Positions 46,040-55,200 of a stretch of DNA of 64,000 nt are shown here, one piece after another (positions within the stretch are counted from its first letter, which is position 1; each line of letters begins with the position of its first letter). The notes beneath the pieces are model-generated. The model did not search any database. It had not been told where the DNA came from and saw nothing but the letters and a program-made list of their open reading frames with translations. Source of the stretch: Theocolax elegans (Eukaryota > Arthropoda > Insecta > Hymenoptera > Cerocephalidae). Location: contig CM047425.1 in assembly GCA_026168455.1 (NCBI GenBank), forward strand, positions 46,262,362-46,326,361, in the 5' to 3' direction. Made by a program: the position numbers and the translations under genes.

Positions 46040-47270
46040 ATTTTTGTCATCGAAAAAAGTGTTGTTCCACGATTATCTCAAAAAGTTATTACCCGATTTG
46101 GCTGAAATTTTGAGGGTAGTTTTCTCTACTTATAAGAAGGTGCCGGTTCTATTTCCAGCCTCAACAGTGAAGCCATTTTAAAGTTATAACAAAGTTTACA
46201 TACATGTCTTTAAATAACGGATTTTTTTCATTCTTCGTACAATATCTAGAAATAGACACGTTAAAATATAAAGACATAAAATGTTCATATTAAAAAGACG
46301 CAGCTTTTTCCCATTTAACATAGTATATTATTCCCCGTATTTTTAGCGCTAGAGACTCGCAAAGACGCAAATATTATAAAATTGAAAAATAAAAAAATCG
46401 TTGTTCCACAAATATCTCAAAAAGTTATTACCCGATTTGACTGAAACCGTGAGAGTAGTTTTCTCTACATATAAGAAGGTGCTGGTTCTATTTTCAGCAA
46501 CATCGGCTGAACCATATTAAAGCTATAACAAAGTTTACATTTATCTAAAAACGGCTTACATTCATTCTCTGTACAATATCTCAAAATATACATATCTTAG
46601 CGAAAAACTTACTATTGACAAAATGTTTCTATTAAATAGACGCAACTTTTTTCTATTTAACATAATACATGATTTTTGACTGTTTTGGCGCTAGAGACTC
46701 GCAAAGACGCAAATATCAGAAAATTGAAAAATAAAAAAATCGTTCTTCCACAAATATCTCAAAAAGTTATTACCCGATTTGACTTAAACCTTGAGGGTAG
46801 TTTTCTCTACATATAAGAAGGTGCTGGTTTTATTTCCAGCAACATAGGCGGAACCATATTAAAGCTATAATAAATTTAAAATTTCTCTAAAAACGACATT
46901 CGTTCATTTTTTGCACAATAACTCGAAATGTAGAACTCTTATCAAATAACTTTCTATTAACAAAATGTTTTAATTACAAAGACGCAACTTTTTCCTATGT
47001 AACGTAGTACATGATTTTCCACTATTTTTGGCGCTACAGACTCGCAGTCGCTAATATCATGAATTTGAAATTTAAAAATTCGTTGTTCCACAAATATCTT
47101 GAAAAATTTTCAACTGATTTAGCTGAAATTTTAAGAGTAGTTTCCTCTACCCTTCGGATGGTGCTGGTTCTATTTCCAGTAAGATCGGTGGAATCATATT
47201 TTTGTTGTGCTATAACAAGGTCGGTAGAACCATATTTCAGCTGTAACTAGACGAAAACTTGGTGCTGTAC
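46040..47270. repeat. ~340-bp satellite array (about 3.5 units)
   Basis: The phrase 'ttgttccacaaatatctc' or close variants begins at 46062, 46401, 46743 and 47083, spacings of 339, 342 and 340 bp. Each unit also has 'aaaagttattacccgattt', 'ggtgctggttctattt' and 'cgctagagactcgcaaaga'. The last unit is more diverged and stops at about 47270. The weak frames inside are repeat by-products. Confidence 0.9.
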
Positions 47271-48013
47271 TCAATAATCTGGATATTTTCTTTTGTATTA
47301 TAACGTTTTATCCATTAGTTTTTTTATAAGTCTATTTTCGATTTAAAAAAATCAGTATTAATATTTATTATTGATAATACTATTATTATCTTAAATGCTG
47401 TAAAAGAAAAGAAAAAACAATAAATTATATGTTTTTAATAAAAAAAAATACTTGTTTTTTAAGGAATTGCAATAAATTCGTATATATATATATCAATGAA
47501 CTAATATCAAACCTTTAAAATGTAAACGTAAAAAATAAATAACGTTGGTTGACTTACGATATCTTAATGACATTATGACGAAGGCGAAATCCAATTCGTT
47601 TATTTGGATGTTGATGCAGCGGGTTATTGAACCATCATAAGTATATTTTGGAAAATAGAGGACGGTAATGAAGTAACAAGTAATTCCTTGTAGTAGGCAC
47701 TAAATTTAGGTGGTACAAACAGACAAGTCAGTCAAGCAGTATTCAATGGTATTGATCCTGAGAAAAAGCCATTGTAAAACGCCAAGTAATAATCAAATTG
47801 AGAATCAGAAGAAATTTGTCAGCCATTGCCGCTGAATTATTACCTGCAAGTTAGTGAGCGAGATACGTTGAACGGTTACTTGCTAATTATGGTAGGAAAC
47901 CAGTTAGGAGATTCGGTAAACTGTGTCGTCTCAATGATGAATCGATTTCCCTGGAATATATAGACGTTCCTTTTAAACTTATAATGAAATATAAATAATA
48001 TATAAATTACTGA
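47271..48013. other. AT-rich spacer
   Basis: No gene recognised. 47580-47890 is less AT-rich and might be a degraded coding fragment, but no frame is convincing. Confidence 0.45.
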
Positions 48014-48472
48014 ATTTGATTTATAGATTAGATGACAGAGTGATAAAGATATATCGCAAGTCCATGTCATCAAATATACTGAATAATATAAAAACACAAG
48101 CAGCAAACAGTTTTAATAAAACATTCAAACTCCAGAGAAAAAAATGAACATTATTAATTTTTTTTTATTTTTCAGCTTACCAAGAAAAAATAAAATATTA
48201 TTTTATTATATATTACACATTCCAAACTAAATAAACATTAAAAGTAAATTCAATTGTAATAAGTAGATTCAAAGCAAACTATAGAAGTATTTTCAGTTCA
48301 CTTCTACAATTTTATGACACATTTTCCGTTCGAACTATCTATTTTTTTCTCTGAAGTTTGAATTTTTGGTTAAAACCGTTTGCTTCTTGTGTCTTCATAT
48401 TATTCAGTACATTTGATGACATTGATTTTCGATATATCTTTATCACTTTGTCTCCTAATCTATAAATCAAAT
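48014..48472. repeat. Inverted repeat with ~135-bp diverged arms
   Basis: Arms at about 48014-48148 and 48339-48472 are reverse complements with scattered mismatches. They share 'gataaagatatatcg', 'atgtcatcaaat' and 'actgaataatat'. The ~190-bp centre has no ORF. It is older than the 32116-32429 repeat, judging by arm divergence. Probably a non-autonomous DNA element or inverted duplication. Confidence 0.75.
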
Positions 48473-48694
48473 ACTCTCATGGTTTTATTATAAAATTACA
48501 GATATATTATAAAAAAAAAACAAACGAATATGAAAACTACCTCGTGGTTAGAATAATTCTGGTATATGCCTCTGTAATTAGGCATTTCTTTATTCAGGAA
48601 ATGAATCGCTAGATAACGAATACTTTGACTGAAATCATGATGGCTGTTGTTGTTCTAGTACATACAAACTAGTACAAACAGTATTAATTAATGA
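48473..48694. other. AT-rich spacer
   Basis: Nothing recognised. Confidence 0.4.
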
Positions 48695-48785
48695 CACAAA
48701 TGGCCTAGTTGGTAATAGAGGTGGTAGCTGCTGCGATTGCTGTAGACCGGGACCGCTGTTCGAGCTCAACGATAGTAATAATTGT
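48695..48785 (+). repeat. tRNA-like SINE element
   Basis: Plus strand: 'atggcctagttggtaatag' matches a polymerase III A box (TGGCCTAGTTGG), and 'gctgttcgagctc', ~50 bp later, matches a B box (GTTCGANNC). The arms between do not fold into a full clover leaf by eye, so I read it as a SINE or tRNA pseudogene. Confidence 0.5.
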
Positions 48786-49310
48786 AGTGATGTCGAAGCA
48801 CCCTGTTAAATTATAATGACCAAATTTTAAAAATTAGTAATGCAGAAAATTTTATCTACATGTGTTCTCAAAGTGTTCCATCATCGTTGACTTACCACTC
48901 GTAAGCTCATTCACTTTTTCGTAGTCTTGACAACTTCTTCAGATTTAACCATAGTGTCCGAATCGTGTCTATTTTTCGGTTACGCTGGTTGAAGTTGGTT
49001 CGATGACAATGATGTCTTCTGGGGTGACAGAGTCTGCCAGAGCCGATGTAGCCCGTTCTATTGCAATATTACGAGAGGTTTACGTTCTGTTTTTGAGCTT
49101 GATGAGGTTGAGCTTGCAATGTAGACGCTGAAGAATTATTTGCAGTCGGCAGTGTTACTATGTTCGATCCATCTGGTAATCGGCGTACACGATTTCCCGA
49201 TGATGAAGCTTCAATACTGCTTGCAATTTCCAATACGATTCTGTTGCGGCGATTAGCAGCTAGTGATCTCGAGAATTCATTTAATTTAAGGCTAAAATTT
49301 ATAAAGTATT
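48786..49310. other. Non-coding spacer
   Basis: Moderately mixed composition; short frames only (for example 49160-49342) with no recognisable domain. Confidence 0.4.
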
Positions 49311-49313
49311 GTA

Positions 49314-49526
49314 GCGGGGTACGGATTGAATATAAGGAATAAAAAAATCAACGAAGGTATCGGGGCGCGAACCCACGATCCCGGGAGCGCGAGGCAGAAG
49401 CCTCACCACTGCGTTACCATTCGCAATTATCCCGGCTAGTCGACTTGGTCCTATCGACGAACGTCGCCGATAATTCAGGGACCTAACCTGCGCCGACACT
49501 CGAAATCCGTACCCGTTATAGTATAC
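49314..49526 (-). mobile_element. Short TIR element containing a tRNA-like core
   Basis: The ends are inverted repeats sharing GGGTACGGATT (left 'gcggggtacggatt', right 'aatccgtacccgt'), with 'agtat' directly outside on both sides as a possible target duplication. Inside, on the minus strand, 'aatggtaacgcagtggtgagg' (A-box-like) and 'gtgggttcgcgcccc' (B box, GGTTCGCGCC) are spaced as in a tRNA, around a gcttctgcctcgcgc arm. It combines features of a MITE and of a tRNA-derived SINE. Confidence 0.55.
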
Positions 49527-49914
49527 AATTATGTTTATTTAATGATAATTTGGATAATCGAGATTTAAAAATTCGCAAATTAACACGAATCTTTCATTTA
49601 AAGTTTACTTAAAAACTATCCAATCTTAACATAAAATCAATAATTTCCAATAAATTATAGAAAATTTTTTAATAACTTAATTCACCTCTACTTCTCTAAA
49701 ATCTTCGATAGTTTTAAATTTATGGAGATATTCTTATAATTTAGTGTCAACAAGAAGTTGATCTAAAAGTACTTATAATACTTAAAAAACGCCCAGAATT
49801 TTTCAGTCCATAAACTTGATCTAAATAAAATTAATTTAAATCTTATATACCTATGTTTTATTTACAAAGATGATTTTAATCTTTACAGCAATATTTTTTT
49901 ATTTAATTTTTTTT
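49527..49914. other. AT-rich insertion flank
   Basis: No gene. Ends in AATA (49915-49918), the left copy of the Gypsy target duplication. Confidence 0.6.
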
Positions 49915-49918
49915 AATA

Positions 49919-50994
49919 TGTAACGGTGTGCTTGCCCGGGGAAAACTTACCGAGTCGTCCGTCTTACGTATCTTTAGTTCGTGGCGAACGAACTTGTACA
50001 ATTTCGCCGACTAGATATTGCACACTTAATGACTCGAACTAACGTATATATCTATATATATGTTATTTACAAAATATTCCCGCGCAGCGGCTGCGGTTAC
50101 CTGTCCGCACACTTGCCGTTAAAGTTGTATGGAAATCGAATTACGATTTCCAACAACAGCAGGTAAAAATAATGATATTCTTTCCTAAAATGGACCGCGG
50201 AAAGAAAAGTAAAAGTGAGTCCGCGAAAATTCGTATCTTGTAATACGAATCGAAGGGAAACGGAGGAATAAAATTATAATACGCTGGTTAGATAAAATTA
50301 TAAATCAACACGGGTTGAGCTACATTAACAAATGATAGATTTATTTAGTTAAAAACAGATGATTTAAAACAATAACATTTAACTGTATGGTCGAGGTCAA
50401 CACGCACGGAGATTGAGTCGAAAACACTGACTCAACGCGAGAGGGGAAAGGGGTACGCGAGCTAACTAACTTAAAATTAATCGTGCTATCGCATTAAACA
50501 AAACAGCTAATAATTGTTCGCGCAGAAGTGGTACCACTTACTTTTATTTATTCTCCTCGGGTTTCGATTAACGGAAAAGGTAAATAAATTCCTTCCTCTC
50601 GCTGTCTCTTTATCTTCACGAACGGAAAAGGTCGGTGGGAGAATTTCTCGACCACCGATCACTTTTATTCTCTATGTCCGTGTGTAGAAGCACTACACTA
50701 TCTCACACAATAAAACGAATCACTTACGATACGAAATATCGAAAGAACAATTCCGGATAGTTCTGCGGACTATAAAAAGTATATCTTTACGAAATTATCT
50801 CGTCACACGTGTAACCGTCGTCGCGATCTTCTCTCTCGAGTTGTCGTGCGCGCGCGACTCTCCCCCCAATTACCTCTCTCCTCACGCGGGTATCAGTCGC
50901 TCGCGCCGTCGAATATGCCTATATCTATTTATAGCATTCGACTCTACCTACCTGATTCGTATAATGTTAAGTGAGTACATCACTTACCATTACA
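49919..50994 (-). repeat. 3' LTR of Gypsy copy 2
   Basis: Starts tgtaacggtgtgc and ends cttaccattaca on the plus strand. It contains the palindrome AAGTGGTACCACTT (50526-50539), beside AATAAATAAA on the minus strand, which is a candidate polyadenylation region. It also has a hairpin ATTCGTAT/ATACGAAT (50229-50250) and a minus-strand TATAAATA (50926-50933). Confidence 0.95.
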
Positions 50995-51004
50995 TCCCCC
51001 TGCC
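50995..51004 (-). promoter_or_regulatory. Polypurine tract (plus-strand primer)
   Basis: Minus strand GGCAGGGGGA directly before the 3' LTR (TGTAATGG). It is the expected position and composition of the RNase H-resistant primer for second-strand synthesis. In copy 1 this junction is deleted. Confidence 0.8.
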
Positions 51005-51186
51005 AGATTCCGCATACTGGGTATGTGGTATCTGTACCAGAAATACGAATAAAGGATAGGATAAAACGACTCGGGTATGACAAAGAATGAACTCATTCAA
51101 AAGAACTACATCGGGAATATAAAAAAAAAAACTATATTTCCTTATTTTACATCTTCATATATTTACAAGGAGGTACCGCTATACAT

Positions 51187-52198
51187 CTACTCCTGTTTCC
51201 TATGTTGATTCTCGCGGTACCTCTCCTTCTTCTGCCGCCGAATCTCCTTATGCTTCGACCTCCTCGGACAGTCCTCCGGATCGAGGACCCCCACTCCCTA
51301 CATATGGAGCACTTCGGCTCAGACCCTCTCTTCGGTCCTGGAGTTCCACCCTCCAAATTAGCCTGAGCCCGCTCTTCCTCTTCACGAGCTCTGGCTAACC
51401 GGCGTTGGACCTCCTTGACCCTTTCCTCGAGTCTGAGCCGATCCTCGTGGGCCCTCCGAGCGGCTTCTTCGCGCCTCTGCCGCTCCTTGGCACGAGCGGC
51501 TTCCGCCTCTCTTTCTCTCCGATCCGCCCTCATGGCCAACACCGCTTGGCGCTCCGCCTTGCGGTGCTCAATCATGGCCTCCCAGGGATCGGTTTTATCG
51601 GAGGCCTCGGGGAACTTCGCCTTGAATTCATCGAACAAGGCGAAGGCGTGTTTTTCGGCAATTGACGTGGCCTTAAAGGACTCACGGGCCTTGGTCAATG
51701 CCTCCAACACGGTGCACCACGCCTCTTCCCCGTTCTCCGATAGATCCTGTGGGGTCGGACCGGATCGAGACGTCGAAGCCTCGCTCGGATCCGGAGTACT
51801 TCTTCCCGGGCGTCGAAGAGGAGTATACTCCTCTGAATCTCCCGGGAGTTGGTTGGGGAGCCGGACCTCCGGCTCCCTGGGCTTTTGTTCAGCCCTGGCC
51901 CTTGGCGGTGGTGGACCTGCGGGGATCGGGCCGGTAGCCTGGGGTAGTTCCGGCTCGACTACCAGGCCGCTGGATGGATGGACGGGTATTCTATCCGGAC
52001 CACTATCATCACCGCGTCCCGGTCCGCCTGCCTCCGCCGTCGCTCCTCCTCCTCGTCTCTCACGGCCTGGTCCACGGCGGTGGTTATGCCATGGAGGAGC
52101 TCCAGCGTCTGTGGCTCACTTATGCCACTCTGTATGAGGCGGGCCACCAACAGCTCCAGCTGTTCGCTGTCGAACTGGATCAAACAAACAGATACCAA
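51187..52198 (-). pseudogene. Third ORF of Gypsy copy 2 (env position)
   Basis: Follows pol (stop at 52252) with no ATG at the equivalent of copy 1's start; the open frame begins near 52198. Readable parts: LIQFDSEQLELLVARLIQ and QTLELLHGITTAVDQAV (amphipathic helices), a frameshift near 51990, a proline-rich linker (PELPQATGPIPAGPPPP) and ALTKARESFKATSIAEKHAF. A long charged coiled coil follows (REREAEAARAKERQRREEA, KEVQRRLARAREEEERAQAN), then KCSICREWG. A missing G in a G run shifts the frame before the end (DPEDCP, KHKEIRRQ). No signal peptide or membrane segment. Both Gypsy copies keep the same layout. Function unknown; an accessory RNA- or protein-binding role is only a guess. Confidence 0.65.
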
Positions 52199-52251
52199 TT
52201 GTCAGGGTCATTCCAATCTCAGAGTAAATTCCATTAGCCTAACCTACTTAA

Positions 52252-55200
52252 CTAACGCTTTGTCATACCCCGTGGTCGACCTCTACCACGTTTAACTTGT
52301 CCACGGTGACTTACATTAGAGACAACATTCGCTCGGTTTCTCGGTATCGCAACGACTCTAGCATGTTTGCGCGGCCTACCTCTACTTCGTTTAACGGGGG
52401 GCGCGTTCTCGGTCGGATTACCGTTATGTTCCTCGCATGGAACTTCGCTCGCTTGCGTCTCGTCGTTCGAGACGTCTTCGCTCGCAGGAACTGGATTATC
52501 GGGTTCCTCCTCCAGCGTAGGTTGACCGATCTCGATGTCGTCTACTTCTCCGTACTCATCCCCGTGATCTTCGGATAAGTACGGTTTGAGATACTGTACA
52601 TGACATTTCTCTTCATTACCTCGGGCATCTTGTATTGTGACTGTGTTCGGGCCGTAGCTATAAACTACCAAATATGGGCCAACGTATTTCGGGGATAACT
52701 TGGCCGAAATACCTTGAGCACTGGATGAAAGGACTCGATTCTTCTTCCACACTAGGTTTCCAACTTCAAAAGATGCAGCTCTTCGCCCGGCATTGTAGTA
52801 ACCGGCTTGCCTTTCATGAGCTTTACTCGCATTGGCCGATGCTTTCTTGTAAAGCTCAGGTAATCTTGACAGCCGATCACTCCACTCAAGCAAGCGTTGG
52901 TATTCCACACGTTGCTGAACCAGCTCGTCTTGCGCTCTACGAGCTGTACCGGGTGGCTCGGGTTGCCGACCATAGTTTAACATGGCCGGGCTCCATCCTG
53001 TCGAGCTTTGTATCGCTGTATTTAGAGCGAACACTAAGTCGGGGAGTTTCTCATCCCATGTGTTGTGCTTTTCTGTGATATAGGACGCGATCATTGTCTT
53101 CAACGTCCTATTAGCACGTTCAACAGGATTAGCCTGAGCATGGTAAGGAGGAATCGTCGTGTGGAAAATCCCTCGTTCCACTAGATAGTCATCCACGAGT
53201 TTATTCTTAAACTCAGTTCCGTTGTCGGACAGAAACACCTCTGGGGTACCATAACGTGTGATGACTCGCTCATGCAACTCTTTTACGATGGTCCTAGCAT
53301 TAGCTTTCCGAATCGGGACCGCCTCGATCCAGCGCGTAAACAAATCCTGAAAGACCAAGATGTATTCGTAACCATGTGTCGACCGCGGAAGTGGGCCAGT
53401 GACGTCACCTGCTACAACTTGCCATGGTTTCTCTATCACGCGTCTACCCATCAAACCCATGGGTGGACGTTGCTCCACTTTACACTGTTGGCAGACCTGA
53501 CATTTGCGTACATATTCTCCGACTTCGGCGTAGTACCGTGGCCAATAATACATTTTAGCCACTCTAGCAAATGTCTTCTCCCTACCTAAGTGTCCAGCAG
53601 TCGGATCATCATGACACTCACGGAGTATGGCTTGCCTATGCTCCTCTGGTACAACCAGTTTCCAAGCGTCATGGTCCTCCATCACGTCGTCTAACTCATT
53701 ATCGACGCGATACGAATACAAATTGCTACCTGTTATCTTCCATTCCGGAAAATCTCTAGGTCGCTCTGATACGTCTTTCAGCCATGAAAGGTTCCAAGGA
53801 TCTTTCGCAGTTTGGCTCCAAGAAACTGAAGCGATGGTCGGCTTGTCTTCCTCATACATCTGTGCATCAGGAACATAATTTAGAGCTCCCTTCCTATACT
53901 CAATTGTAAAATTATGAGATTGGAGTTCCAATGCCCATCTTGCGAGCCGACTCGTTGGATTGTGTATATTGCACAGCCAACGGAGACTACTATGATCAGT
54001 TATAACTTTAAACTGGTAACCCTCAATATACTGTCGAAATTTTCTAATTGCCCATACTACGGCCAAACATTCCCGTTCTGAGACGCTATAGTTACGTTCT
54101 GCTGGTGAGAGTACTCTACTGGCAAACTCCAGGACTCTCTCTACTCCGTCAACGACCTGTGTTAACACTGCACCGATACCGGTGTCACTGGCGTCTGTTT
54201 GAATGGTATACTCGCCATTCTCATCAGGAGTCTGTAGAACGGGTGCAGTCATCAGCAGTGCTTTGAGTCGCTGAAATGCACCTTCTTGTTCTTGGAGCCA
54301 TTCATATTTTTGGTCTTTCTTCGTAAGACGCGTTAAAGGCTCCGCGATCGTAGCGTAGTCGGGTATAAACCGTTGGTACCAAGATGCCATCCCGAGGAAT
54401 CGTCTCAGCTGCTTGAGATTTCGGGGAGCCGGATATTTTTGAATCGGCTCCGTCTTGGCTGGATCAGGTCTTATCCCATCACGATTGACTCGTACACCCA
54501 AATATCTTACCTCGGGTTGACAGAAAACACATTTCTCTCGGTTTACCGATAAACCGGCTTCAGTTAAACGAGTCAACACCTCCTTTAGCCACAGTTTGTG
54601 CTCTTCGAAGGTTTCCGTCACGACAATGATATCGTCGAGGTAAGAGTAAGCATTCGGTTCGAGAGCAGGTCCAATCACCTGGTCTATCATACGTTGGAAC
54701 GTCGCGCCAGCATTTGCCAACCCAAAGGGCATACGAGTAAACTGGAACAAACCCATTCCAGGTACCGTAAATGCTGTAATTGGGCGCGATTCCATTTGTA
54801 GAGGTATTTGGTGATAGGCGCAGTTCATATCTATCGTAGATATATATCGGGCTCTCTTGAGTTTGCGTAAAATATCCTGCATAAACGGCAAAGGATACGC
54901 GTCAGGTTTGGTCAAAGCGTTGACCTTCCTGAAGTCAATGCAAAAACGTCTTGCATTTTCGCCCTTCTTAGCCATCACCACCGGACTGGACCAACCACTA
55001 CTAGACGGTTCTATAACGCCTGTCTCAAGCATCTCTCGAACTTGTCGATGCATCTCATCTCGAATCTTGTCGGAGACGGGATAATACCTTTGTTTGATCG
55101 GCCGCGCCGAACCGACATCGATAACATGTTCAACATCGTATGATCGGCCGATCTTTGGCAAAGTACTGGACAGCACTTGATCCAGAAGTTCACGCAGTTG

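Noticed and set aside
48695..49526. Functional tRNA genes
   Set aside because: A and B boxes are present, but no complete clover leaf with paired acceptor stem is visible; SINE-like remnants fit better.
51415..52137. 240-codon plus-strand ORF
   Set aside because: It is the antisense of the Arg/Glu-rich coiled coil of the third Gypsy ORF; the conserved coding pattern between copies is on the minus strand.
51187..52198. Envelope gene (errantivirus-like)
   Set aside because: The third ORF has no signal peptide, membrane segment or cleavage site and is a charged coiled coil.
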